DNA of 52,661 nucleotides from assembly GCA_900540375.1 (NCBI GenBank), contig UQFS01000026.1, positions 1 to 52,661 of the forward strand. Direction: 5' to 3'. Shown one piece after another: positions 1-8,221 of the stretch (position 1 is its first letter; each line of letters starts with the position of its first letter). Both the position numbers and the translations under genes were made by a program. Source of the stretch: an uncultured Prevotella sp. Its GTDB lineage: Bacteria > Bacteroidota > Bacteroidia > Bacteroidales > Bacteroidaceae. Under the pieces are notes generated by a model. It ran no database searches and had not been told where the DNA came from. It worked only from the letters and a program-made list of their open reading frames with translations.

Positions 1-48
1 TCGCAGGACCATAATATTTTCTATATACGAATTGAAACTTGACATTTT

Positions 49-65
49 ATAGAGTCGAACTCTAT
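49..65. repeat. Small inverted repeat upstream of the DUF389 gene
   Basis: A 7-bp perfect stem (ATAGAGT / ACTCTAT) with a 3-nt loop lies about 90 bp before the DUF389 gene. No T tract follows, so it is not a clear terminator. It could be an operator or the end of an upstream transcript. The function is unknown. Confidence 0.3.
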
Positions 66-129
66 CACCATTGCCGTTCAAAAATCGGTCGTGGTACAAT
101 CAGAATAATCAATAATCCCACTTTTCAAA

Positions 130-1497
130 GTGGACTCAAAAATACAAAAGACAATGACGCAAGACGAAAGAACACTCTGGCAGGTCGTAAAGGGATACTT
201 TAATGCTCTTCCCGATAAGGAAAGCGAGGCGGAGACAATCAGCCAGATCAGTAGTGGGGTCGAGTTTCACGGTTCTAACCTTTGGGTATTAATCTTTGCC
301 ATTTTTATTGCCTCATTGGGATTGAACCTCAATTCCACCGCAGTGATCATCGGTGCCATGCTTATTTCTCCGCTCATGGGTCCGATTATCGGCATGGGGC
401 TGTCTGTAGGGATCAATGATTTTGAATTGCTCAAGCGGTCTATCAAAAACTATTTGGTTGCTACCGTCATCAGTGTGATAACGGCAACCATCTACTTTGT
501 CATCACGCCACTTAATGAGGCACAATCCGAGTTGTTAGCGCGCACTTCACCTTCGTTATACGATGTGCTCGTGGCTATATTCGGTGGTGCTGCCGGCATT
601 CTTGCCATAGCCACCAAGGGCAAGGGAAACGTAATACCGGGGGTAGCCATCGCCACGGCATTAATGCCCCCACTATGCACGGCCGGATATGGTTTGGCTG
701 TCGGCAAATTTTCATTCTTTTTCGGAGCGTTCTACCTTTTTTTCATCAACACCGTTTTCATAGCCCTTTCTACTTTTGTCGGGGTGAGAATGTTACGGTT
801 CAAGCAGAAGACGTTTGTTAATACCCAACAGTTGAAAAAGGTAAAGAAGTATATTATTGCCATAACCATCATAACCATGTTGCCGGCCACCTATATGACG
901 ATACAGATTATTCGAACGAGTGTGCGAGATAGTAATACGCAGCAATTCATTAAGAATGAACTCACCTTTAAAGGCACGCAGATACTCTCCCATAGTCGCA
1001 ACGACGACAAGAAGACCATAAGAGTCGTGGCTATAGGAAAATCTATTGAGAAAAATGCCATTGACAAGGCAAACCTTAAGCTGGAGAACTATCATCTTTC
1101 AGGGTATCGTCTGAATGTTATTCAGGGATACCAATCCGACAGCCTCCTGTTGCTTGAAGGACAAACGATGGCACAGGCATCAAAAGCAACCCAGCAGCAG
1201 CTAATAGAACAAACAGCGCAACTGAACACAGTGAGCAGACAGCTACAAGAATATACCGCTTATGAGAATCTGGGGAAAGAGATTTCCCAAGAGGTGAAAG
1301 CCATCTGCCCTAAGGTGAGAAGAATAAGTCTTTCGCAAGTGTCAGAAGCCCGCACCGATACTTCGACAACACTCCGCTACACGATAGCCGTTGCCGGCTG
1401 CAACAATCCTTTGTCTGGTGCTGAACGTACGCAACTCCAACGGTGGTTGAAAGCGAGGTCGAAAGCAGACAGTTTGCGACTCATCACCACACAATAA
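130..1497 (+). CDS. DUF389 family membrane protein
   Basis: This is an uncharacterised hydrophobic inner-membrane protein of the DUF389 family. Residues about 50-230 form a run of hydrophobic segments. The first carries the family hallmark IIGAMLISPLMGPI near residues 73-86. The C-terminal 220 residues are soluble and helix-rich. The longest reading starts at a GTG at 130. An ATG at 154 (residue 9) is an equally good start and gives 447 residues, and a stop at 106 closes the frame upstream. The length is normal for Bacteroidetes members. It appears to be a single-gene unit, because a hairpin (TGCCGG/CCGGCA) follows the stop. Transport or channel activity is often guessed for the family but is not shown by the sequence. 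Confidence 0.85.
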   Translation: MDSKIQKTMTQDERTLWQVVKGYFNALPDKESEAETISQISSGVEFHGSNLWVLIFAIFIASLGLNLNSTAVIIGAMLISPLMGPIIGMGLSVGINDFELLKRSIKNYLVATVISVITATIYFVITPLNEAQSELLARTSPSLYDVLVAIFGGAAGILAIATKGKGNVIPGVAIATALMPPLCTAGYGLAVGKFSFFFGAFYLFFINTVFIALSTFVGVRMLRFKQKTFVNTQQLKKVKKYIIAITIITMLPATYMTIQIIRTSVRDSNTQQFIKNELTFKGTQILSHSRNDDKKTIRVVAIGKSIEKNAIDKANLKLENYHLSGYRLNVIQGYQSDSLLLLEGQTMAQASKATQQQLIEQTAQLNTVSRQLQEYTAYENLGKEISQEVKAICPKVRRISLSQVSEARTDTSTTLRYTIAVAGCNNPLSGAERTQLQRWLKARSKADSLRLITTQ

Positions 1498-1620
1498 TTA
1501 TCTGTGCCGGTTTTCAATCTTTCCGGCAATGCTGTCTAATCTAATTTAAGATAGATAATCATCACCTATGTATGTTTATATATTGTAGGTGGAATCGTTA
1601 TTTTAATTATTAAGAGAGAG

Positions 1621-2463
1621 ATGAATTTTAAGAAATCAACTTTTACACGTAGCGTTGCCTATCCTGGGTTGTTTGTCCTGATAGGTTTATCATTGGTTTG
1701 TGCTTTTTTCCCAAAGTGGACGAATGCGGCGCTAACCTCGGTTCAGTCTGGTATTTACAGAAACCTTAGTTGGTCTTATATCCTTTTAGTGTCGTTTTTC
1801 TTTATCTTCCTCGTGGTACTTGCGTTCAGCAAGTTAGGGAACATTCGTTTGGGCGCGGATAATTCTTCGCCTCAATACAGTTTCTTCTCGTGGATAGCGA
1901 TGCTTTTTGCTGCAGGAATGGGTATCGGTCTGATGTTTTTCGGTGTGGCCGAACCGATGTCTCACTATGTTAGCCCGGCACTTCCTAATATAGCTAACCC
2001 GGCCAAGGAGTCTCAACTAGCCACATTCTTTCATTGGGGTTTGCACGCATGGAGTATATTCGCACTTATGGGGCTTATCCTTGCGTATTTCTCTTTCCGT
2101 TATAAGCTACCTTTGACTATCAGGAGTGGTTTTTATCCCCTATTAGGTGAACGTATAAAAGGGCGCATTGGCGATGTTGTTGACGTTTTTGCCTTGGTGA
2201 GCACTTTTTTTGGTATAGCAACATCTTTGGGCTTTGGTGTAGTTCAGTTAAATGCCGGTTTAGTTCACTTGGGAGTCCTTAATCAATCAAGTCTCTTTTT
2301 TCAATGCGTAATTATCATACTAGTTAGTTCTGTGGCCATAGCGTCGGCGGTGGCTGGTGTACATTTATTTGCCACAACATCCATTCCTGACAGGCTTATT
2401 TCAGTCTTTGGACGCTTACTTCACCACTGGTCAGCCTTCTTCTCCCATGATAATAGAGGCTAA
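1621..2463 (+). pseudogene. BCCT-family transporter, N-terminal half only
   Basis: The first 247 residues are a betaine/carnitine/choline transporter (BCCT). They include the family motif AAGMGIGLMFFGVAEPMSHY at about residues 98-117 and the first five or six membrane helices. BCCT proteins usually have about 500 or more residues, with the Trp-rich substrate helix (TM8) in the second half. Here homology stops at about position 2360, after the residues ASAVAGV. The last 33 codons look unrelated and run into a stop. The missing half is not found nearby, so the gene was cut by a deletion or rearrangement and is almost certainly non-functional. The start ATG follows a purine-rich AAGAGAGAG sequence. 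Confidence 0.8.
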
Positions 2464-2475
2464 GCTCAATAACGG

Positions 2476-3277
2476 TTATTTGAGGTTATCTCTATAAAAT
2501 ACCTCTATCTTATCGAAAGGAATGAACTGCATTTGGTTGTAGAGGTCACAATGACTGGCGCCGGGGATAATGAGTAGCTCCTTGTTTCCTGTTTTTGAAC
2601 TCTTGCCTTGCGGATTGGTTCCTGTCATTTTCTCAAAAGCCGTTTCGCTGAAGTAGCGGCTATGAGCCTTCTCGCCATGCAATTGAAGAACGGCATTCTC
2701 TATCCTTGGTGCGTTGCATAGCCAAGGCACGGCGTTTCTCCATACGCTTCTCTGCCGAGTCTTCACTGTCGAAATAACCGTTTGCCGTTACACGGCTCAT
2801 GTCATACATCGTCGATATGACGGTTGCCTTGATGCGAGGGTCGAGGGCGGCTGCATTCAATGCCATTCCTCCCCATCCGCAGATGCCGAGGATGCCAATG
2901 TGTTCCGCATCAACATTCTGTTGTGTGGAGAGAAAATCAACAGCTGCCAAAAAGTCCTCGGTGTTGATGTCGGACGAAGCCATGTAGCGAGTCTCGCCGC
3001 CGCTTTCACCACAATACGAGGGATCGAAGGCAATCGTCAGGAATCCTCTTTCTGCCAGTGTCTGCGCATACAAACCGCTGCACTGCTCTTTGACGGCACC
3101 GAAAGGTCCGCAGACGGCAATGGCGGCAAATTTACCTTCGCCTGCCTTTGGAGTGTACATGTCTGCCGCTAAGGTGATGCCGTAACGATTGTGAAAAGTC
3201 ACTTTCTTATGGTCTACTATATTACTCTTAGGGAAAGTCTTGTCCCATTCCTGAGTCAAATTCAAAGTTTGTTGCAT
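2476..3277 (-). pseudogene. Alpha/beta hydrolase (dienelactone hydrolase-like), deleted and frameshifted
   Basis: The N-terminal part (3277 down to about 2700) encodes an alpha/beta hydrolase fold. It has an oxyanion-type CGPFGAVKEQ segment and the nucleophile elbow GICGWGG, in which Cys is the likely nucleophile, as in dienelactone hydrolase-like enzymes. At about 2695-2705 the frame shifts. The remaining segment, from ENAVLQLHGEKAHS to the end at 2476, continues the same fold with the catalytic-His motif GASHCDLY. From memory of the family, about 60-70 residues are missing between the halves, so the lesion looks like a deletion and not a single-base indel. Full-length relatives have roughly 300 or more residues. 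The product is probably inactive. Confidence 0.78.
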
Positions 3278-3371
3278 AATATTCCTTTTATCTGATTTAT
3301 CTCTTTGTCCCTACTAATCGTGAGCCCTTAGCCCACAAGCCCTATAAACATATAACGTTGTTTTTATATTA

Positions 3372-3962
3372 TTATTTGATTGTCTTTTTCCCATTCTTAA
3401 TGATGATCCCTTTTTCTCCATCGTTAGCCAATGTGCCGGATAACGTGTAGGCTTTTGCCTTTGAACCATCGGCTTTTGTCCGGTTGATACCTGTAGTGTT
3501 GGACAAGGAAAGGGTTATGGTGACGTTACCGCCGCCCGCATTCACCCACTTCTTGATGTCGCTTGCCGACATGTTGTCGAGCGTTCCGATGCGAGTGAAA
3601 TTCCACGAGTTGGTGTCATAGTAGATACAGAGGGCATTGCCCAGATAGAGTATCAGGTCGCCCGGCGAGGTGGTGATTTGCTCATTATTCTCGGGGAACG
3701 AATAGCCCAGTGTGCCCACTTTCTCGAATCCGCCGTAGTCATGAGCTTCGTAAGTGATGTTGCCTCGTTGCAATTGTGCGACGAGTGCTTCTGTCGGTGA
3801 GTTGCTGACGAGCGTTGCCGTCTTGGTTACACCGCCAATGGTAAGATAAAGTTTCTGCGTCATATTGTTTGATGTTAAAGATGTACGCTTCGCTTTCACC
3901 TCATTGTTCGATGAACAACAAGTAAGCAGTATTGCGGTTAAAAGCAAAATAACCTGTTTCAT
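3372..3962 (-). CDS. Cyclophilin-like fold lipoprotein
   Basis: A 196-residue secreted lipoprotein. Residues 1-16 are a signal peptide with Cys15/Cys16 at the lipobox (LLTCC). Residues about 35-155 resemble the bacterial cyclophilin-like domain, with the motifs PGDLILYLGNALCIYYD and FTRIGTLD. The domain has a cyclophilin beta-barrel fold but usually lacks prolyl-isomerase activity. The C-terminal 40 residues form a second unit ending GIIIKNGKKTIK. This resembles a short C-terminal tail common on secreted Prevotella proteins. The gene has its own TAACTTTG promoter box (3996-4003). Its substrate or partner is unknown. It is intact in a neighbourhood of broken genes. Confidence 0.8.
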   Translation of the reverse strand: MKQVILLLTAILLTCCSSNNEVKAKRTSLTSNNMTQKLYLTIGGVTKTATLVSNSPTEALVAQLQRGNITYEAHDYGGFEKVGTLGYSFPENNEQITTSPGDLILYLGNALCIYYDTNSWNFTRIGTLDNMSASDIKKWVNAGGGNVTITLSLSNTTGINRTKADGSKAKAYTLSGTLANDGEKGIIIKNGKKTIK

Positions 3963-3995
3963 ATCGCCTTTCTATTTTAAGTTTTAATTCAATTG

Positions 3996-4003
3996 CAAAG
4001 TTA
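3996..4003 (-). promoter_or_regulatory. -7 box TAACTTTG of the cyclophilin-like gene
   Basis: The minus strand reads TAACTTTG, a full match to the Bacteroidetes -7 consensus TAnnTTTG. It lies 34 bp before the ATG of the lipoprotein gene. No clear TTTG -33 box sits at the usual 19-21 bp. Confidence 0.5.
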
Positions 4004-4345
4004 CACGATCCCTATCATATATATGTTATATAGATTTTGGTAAGAATTACCTAAATTGCAGAATCTGCGGTTTTTCTCCAAATTAGTATCATTCTACTTC
4101 GTGGATAATCACTTCAAGCAGTTGGAAATGAATTAAGCCTTTACTGAAATCATAATCAGGTTTTTTGAGAAAACGGGCGTACAACTTCCAACTGGTCACA
4201 TTCCTAAAGACTGGGCCATGTTTAAGCACACAGCCGAGTTTTATCGCTAAGAAAATGCCTGTTCACCGCCAAAGCCTTGGTACACGGCCGATCGACAGGC
4301 AAAACAAGGGGGAGGTTTTGTTGATGCCGTTCGTATGGAATTGTG
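4004..4345. other. Intergenic stretch with a possible gene relic
   Basis: No intact gene is visible. On the plus strand one frame reads as protein-like from about 4050 to 4250. A stop at 4134-4136 interrupts it, then it continues through TGHIPKDWAMFKHTAEFYR and ends at 4248-4250. It could be the C-terminal part of a decayed gene, but I do not recognise the family. AT-rich sequence with a TATATATGTTATATAG tract lies near 4017-4033. Confidence 0.3.
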
Positions 4346-4353
4346 TACCTTTG
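4317..4353 (+). promoter_or_regulatory. Promoter candidate for the O-acetyltransferase gene
   Basis: TACCTTTG (4346-4353) matches TAnnTTTG, and a TTTG lies at 4317-4320. The 25-bp spacing is longer than the usual 19-21, so the -33 box is doubtful. Transcription would give a leader of about 105 nt before 4466. Confidence 0.45.
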
Positions 4354-4465
4354 TAATCGGGAATGGCTTTCGCTGCGCACAAACCACAATGTTTGAAGCA
4401 ACACGAAAGTTTTTCGGAAAGAGCTACGAATTAAAAGGTTTAACGGTAATAAAGGAGATGAAACA

Positions 4466-5035
4466 ATGACAGAACTAGAAAAATTGAAAGCAGGATTGGA
4501 GTATTGTTACGACGATCCAGAAGTAGACGCCTTGAAACAGCGAGCCATCGTGATGTGCAAGGCGTATAACGCCATCGACGACACCGACTACGAAGCGCAA
4601 TACCTACACTTGCAAAATATGCTTGGCAGTGTGGGTGAGAAAGTGTGGATAGCCAAAACCTTCAATTGCGATAACGGCAAGAATATCTTCATCGGCAACA
4701 ACTTCACGGGCAATTATAATCTCACCGTGCTTGATCTACGCGAGGTTCACATTGGCAACAACGTGATGATAGGTCCCAACACTCTCATCACCACAGTAGG
4801 CCATCCGCTCTCACCAATGGGACGCCGCCGCCATCTCGGCATAGCCAAGCCCATTGTCATCGGCAACGATGTGTGGATTGGAGGTAACGTAACCGTGTTG
4901 CCCGGTGTGCATATCGGCAATAACGTGGTGGTGGCGGCTGGTGCCGTAGTGGCGAAAGATGTGCCCCACAATACGCTTGTGGGCGGCGTGCCTGCAAAGG
5001 AGCTTAGGCAACTGGAAGACGACACGCTGCTTTAA
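4466..5035 (+). CDS. Sugar O-acetyltransferase (maltose/galactoside type)
   Basis: A 189-residue left-handed beta-helix acetyltransferase of the Maa/LacA/NodL group, which moves an acetyl group from acetyl-CoA to a sugar hydroxyl. The N-terminal helices (1-60) match the Mac domain. They are followed by hexapeptide repeats such as IFIGNN, VHIGNN, IVIGNDVWIGG and VHIGNN. His113 in TTVGHPL is the expected catalytic base. The C-terminal loop GGVPAKELR is typical. The length is normal (about 185-200). It stands alone between a gap and an arginase relic. The exact sugar acceptor cannot be read from the sequence. Confidence 0.9.
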   Translation: MTELEKLKAGLEYCYDDPEVDALKQRAIVMCKAYNAIDDTDYEAQYLHLQNMLGSVGEKVWIAKTFNCDNGKNIFIGNNFTGNYNLTVLDLREVHIGNNVMIGPNTLITTVGHPLSPMGRRRHLGIAKPIVIGNDVWIGGNVTVLPGVHIGNNVVVAAGAVVAKDVPHNTLVGGVPAKELRQLEDDTLL

Positions 5036-5321
5036 GCCCCTGAAAGGAAGAAAACACAGGTGCAAGGTATGCAATTCTTTCGACATTTTCATGCAAAATG
5101 CCATACATTAAAGTGCTTTGTGTCGGGATGTCGTCGCCGAGGGCAAATGAAAGGGAATAGAACTTGTGCCCCACAAGTATCCTATTTTCTCTTCAACTTG
5201 CCTCTTCCTCTATGCCCTAATGGGTTAATGGTTTAATTCTAAAAATTGTATTTCTTCTCCAATATCTGCTACAAGCATGAAAGTCTTTTATAGCTAATTT
5301 TTCTGATGAGCCACAAGCGGA
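5036..5321. other. Intergenic stretch without a recognisable gene
   Basis: I see no intact gene between the acetyltransferase stop and the arginase relic. A hairpin-like GTGCCCCACAAG segment near 5166-5177 and AT-rich sequence near 5230-5260 are the only features. Short open frames here overlap in several phases and none shows a family motif. Confidence 0.4.
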
Positions 5322-5700
5322 TTATTGACCAATCATAGGCAATCGTGAGAGCATATCGCGAATGAGGATGGCCATACGGGGCATTGGCTCGGCAATGGTG
5401 AGTGCCACAAGGTGCGTGACGTGCAATGTCGTTAATCCTCATTCCGTTATCTACAACAACACCCACAGCGGGGGGTATTTCGGTAGGTTCGAGCACATCT
5501 ATGTCGAAATGAACAAGCACATGCTTAGCACCAATGCTTTTTATTCAAGCCAGCAATTTGTCGCTGTTCTCCCTTGCATCCTCCACCGTAAGGTGGCGTA
5601 TGCCGTATTGCTTTTGCTTTTATTTCATCGCGTTCCCAATCGTGTAAGCCCACGAATAGAAGAACGACACTTGAAGCAGACTTCTCTCTGTTTCAAGTGC
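5322..5700 (-). pseudogene. Arginase/ureohydrolase-family relic
   Basis: Conceptual translation of the minus strand gives a ureohydrolase-like C-terminal region. It contains FFYSWAYTIGNAMK, YGIRHLTVEDARENSDKLLA and HVLVHFDIDVLEPTEIPPAVG, whose HFDIDVLEP carries the metal-binding Asp-x-Asp of the family. After a frameshift it reads VALTIAEPMPRMAILIRDML and ends at a stop at 5322-5324. The reading is broken by in-frame stops at 5620-5622 (TAA) and 5545-5547 (TGA), and by a frameshift with a small deletion near 5410-5440. The N-terminal two-thirds are missing. The substrate (arginine, agmatine or formiminoglutamate) cannot be told. It is a dead gene, and the several independent lesions argue against sequencing error. 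Confidence 0.65.
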
Positions 5701-5727
5701 CGTTTTTGTCAATATCGCTTGCCAACT

Positions 5728-5907
5728 TTATACCGTTCGACCGCCTTTGTAATTCTCCTCCAACATCTTTTCCAAATCCGAAGCCTTATAGAGGATTTTC
5801 CCAGCAAACTGCGTGTAGGGGATAACTTTTCGGTCACGGTAGTCCTGCAAGGTACGGGGACTGATATACAGCCGCTCGCACACTTCCTTACCCGTAAGGA
5901 AATATAC
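5728..5907 (-). pseudogene. HTH (MerR/excisionase-like) protein, 5' end missing
   Basis: The minus strand encodes about 59 residues reading LTGKEVCERLYISPRTLQDY and KVIPYTQFAGKILYKASDLE up to a stop at 5728-5730. This matches the helix-turn-helix proteins of Bacteroidetes conjugative and mobilisable elements (excisionase-like, KEVCERLxISxRTLQ core). An in-frame stop at 5908-5910 sits just before the conserved part, so the start codon and N-terminus are gone. The sequence here runs straight into the lipoprotein fragment on the other strand. It is the only trace of a mobile element in the window. Confidence 0.6.
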
Positions 5908-7193
5908 TCACTGCAGCGCTTGCTTTGTTCTCTTCCTGTGGTGACAGTTTGGATGATACCTACAAAGAATATGCTGGTGACGGCCCTATCTGCTACACCG
6001 GTAAATGCACTAACATCAGTGTCAACCCTGGCTGGGAGTGCCTGCGCGCCAAATGGACACCGAGCAAGGACCCTGCTGTGAGGAATATCCGCATCACCTG
6101 GATTTCAGAGAACAGCGATACGGTATCGGCTGAGGTCGCTCCAACAGACACCGCCTATACCATCAAGGGGCTTACCAATCAAAACTACCGTGTTTTTGTG
6201 CAGTCTATCGCTGAGGATGGTGCCCCTTCGCTTGACAACGAACTCACACGACGCCCTTATACCTACGAGCATGAGGCCGTAACGGCTTTCACACAGGGTT
6301 TCAACAAGTATTATCTCTATAAGAATCACCTGCTGCTGTTCATGGGCAATTGGAGTGATGGCATCGTTAAGTTCGATATTGCCTATACCAATAAGCGAGG
6401 GCAACCCGACACGCTGCATCTCACCAAGGATGTCTTTGATGAGCAGAATGTAGATGTGGCTGATGTCGACATGAGCAAGGATGTCACGTTGAGTCGTACG
6501 GGATTGATAGAAGGCTGTCCCGACACTGTCAACTTCCAGCCTGTGAAACCCACTAAGAACTTCATGATGAACACTGACTTCAAGAAGGAGCTGTGTCAAC
6601 ACTATGGACTTGGCAACGATAATGTGGAGAATTTTGCGGCTTCGGCTCAGACCGTAGGCCTCGATTATGACCTCTATTCCCTTGAGGACCTGCTCTACTT
6701 CCCCAATCTGAAGACTGTGAACCTCGGTGCCCGCCGATATATGCTCTCCGATCATTTGGTGGCCAGCAAGGTAACTGAGTTGAAACGGTCACAGTGGGTC
6801 ATCACCAAGTTGCACGAGATAGGTGGCGTTACAGTGAATATGTATGCCAATACTTATTTCGGTGCGTCGGTGCCCTCGTTTGTTAATAGGCGCAGTGTGG
6901 CCACTATTCCTGTCAGTGATTTCTACAATAGCAGTTCTTGGAGCATCACTACCTCTGAAGATGACAGCGGTAACAGCCTGCTGCCTAATCTGCTCGATAG
7001 TAATGCTTCTACCGACTGGAAGTCGTGGCCTTCTGACGGAACCATCCGTTCCTTTGATCTTGTCATCAATATGAGGGCTGATAAGGCAGTCCATGGGGTG
7101 GCTATCGTACAGAGTCAGAATTCGGAGATGCTGAACTTTGAACCTGAGAATATCTCGATAGAGACGCCCAGGCGCAGGAAGGCTACCAAATAA
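5901..7193 (+). pseudogene. DUF4998/discoidin-domain lipoprotein, truncated at both ends
   Basis: The frame opens inside a lipoprotein signal peptide (LTAALALFSSCGDS, lipobox Cys). It has no proper start codon: an in-frame stop at 5895-5897 closes it upstream, and only a TTG at 5925 could serve. Residues about 30-230 resemble DUF4998, a fibronectin-III-like module seen in lipoproteins of Bacteroidetes glycan loci (ECLRAKWTPSKDPAVRNIRI, YTIKGLTNQNYRVFVQS). Residues about 320-405 look like the start of an F5/8 type C (discoidin) carbohydrate-binding domain (NLLDSNASTDWKSWPSD). The domain is cut at about 7155-7165 and the frame ends within ten unrelated codons. Such genes normally sit behind a susC/susD pair, which is absent here. 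Confidence 0.75.
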
Positions 7194-8191
7194 CGGGTAA
7201 GACCACTGGCATCGATGACGGCAAGGTCTGCCTCGTCAGTTGCAACGCCGACACCCTCGGCACCACCGACATGAAGAAAGGAATGTTTGTCTTTACCGGC
7301 TCGGTGAAGACTCCTGACGTGGCCTACATCCGCACGGAGAAAGGCACGGGCATGATTCCCCTGATGTTGGAGAACACCAACTTCCAAATCCTCGCTGGTC
7401 CATCCGGCGTGAAGGTCGCTGGGGGCCCAGCTCAGGATGCCCTCAACGCATACCAAGAAATTGTGGACAGCACGCAACGCGAACAGAACAAGGTACAGCA
7501 GGAGATGCAGACTGCCTACCAGGAAGGCAACCAGATGAAGATGCAAGGCATCCAAAACTCTTTCATGAAGTTTGTGGAGAAAGCCCGCGCAAAAGAAGAG
7601 GAGGAGTTCGGCAAGCTGACTCACTCCTTCGTCGGCGGTTATATCCTCGCCACCCACATGATGCAGATGCCTGCCGACATGCTGCGCAAACGTTACGACA
7701 TGCTCGACGACAATATCAAGGCCATGCCTAACGCCAAAGCTGTGCTTCAGCACTTGGAGACTGTGGAGCGCATCTCCGTAGGACGTGTGGCGCCCGACTT
7801 CACCATGCTCAACAACGAAGGCGACTCCGTGACGCTCTCTAAGGTCAAGGGTAAAATCAAGCTCCCTGACTTCTGGACCTCATGGTGTGGCCCCTGCCGT
7901 CAGGAGACGCCGAACCTCGTCAAGCTCTACAAGAACTACCAGACACGCGGACTGGAGATTGTCAGCGTCTCGCTCGACACCGACAAGCAGAAATGGCAGA
8001 ACGCCATGATCGAGGAAGGCATGACATGGAAGAGTCTCTCTGATCTTAAAGGTTCGCAGTCGCCTGTCGTGGCACTCTATGTTTTCCAGTCGATTCCCTT
8101 CACGATCTTGCTCGACAGCGATGACACCATCCTCGCCATCAACCTACGCGGTGAGGCTTTGCAGAAAAAGGTTGCTGAACTACTGAAATAG
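7166..8191 (+). CDS. TlpA-like thioredoxin-fold protein, 5' truncated
   Basis: The frame reads AQAQEGYQITGKTTGIDDGK from about 7166, so the end of a signal peptide (AQA) and the DUF4369-like N-terminal domain are present. There is no start codon for them. The first usable ATG is 7271, giving 306 residues without a signal peptide. The C-terminal domain is TlpA/thioredoxin-like with the redox motif WCGPC (Cys206 and Cys209 from the 7271 start) in FWTSWCGPCRQETPNL and a cis-Pro loop SIPFTILLD. Full-length relatives are exported disulfide reductases. If expressed from 7271 the protein would stay in the cytoplasm, so it is probably a remnant. Its stop is 30 bp before the M16 peptidase gene. Confidence 0.75.
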   Translation, partial: AQAQEGYQITGKTTGIDDGKVCLVSCNADTLGTTDMKKGMFVFTGSVKTPDVAYIRTEKGTGMIPLMLENTNFQILAGPSGVKVAGGPAQDALNAYQEIVDSTQREQNKVQQEMQTAYQEGNQMKMQGIQNSFMKFVEKARAKEEEEFGKLTHSFVGGYILATHMMQMPADMLRKRYDMLDDNIKAMPNAKAVLQHLETVERISVGRVAPDFTMLNNEGDSVTLSKVKGKIKLPDFWTSWCGPCRQETPNLVKLYKNYQTRGLEIVSVSLDTDKQKWQNAMIEEGMTWKSLSDLKGSQSPVVALYVFQSIPFTILLDSDDTILAINLRGEALQKKVAELLK

Positions 8192-8221
8192 TTCAAACTG
8201 ACAACTATATATATTCTTATC

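Noticed and set aside
5362..6081. 239-codon open frame on the plus strand
   Set aside because: It runs across the arginase relic, the HTH relic and the start of the lipoprotein in the wrong frame. The minus-strand relics explain the sequence.
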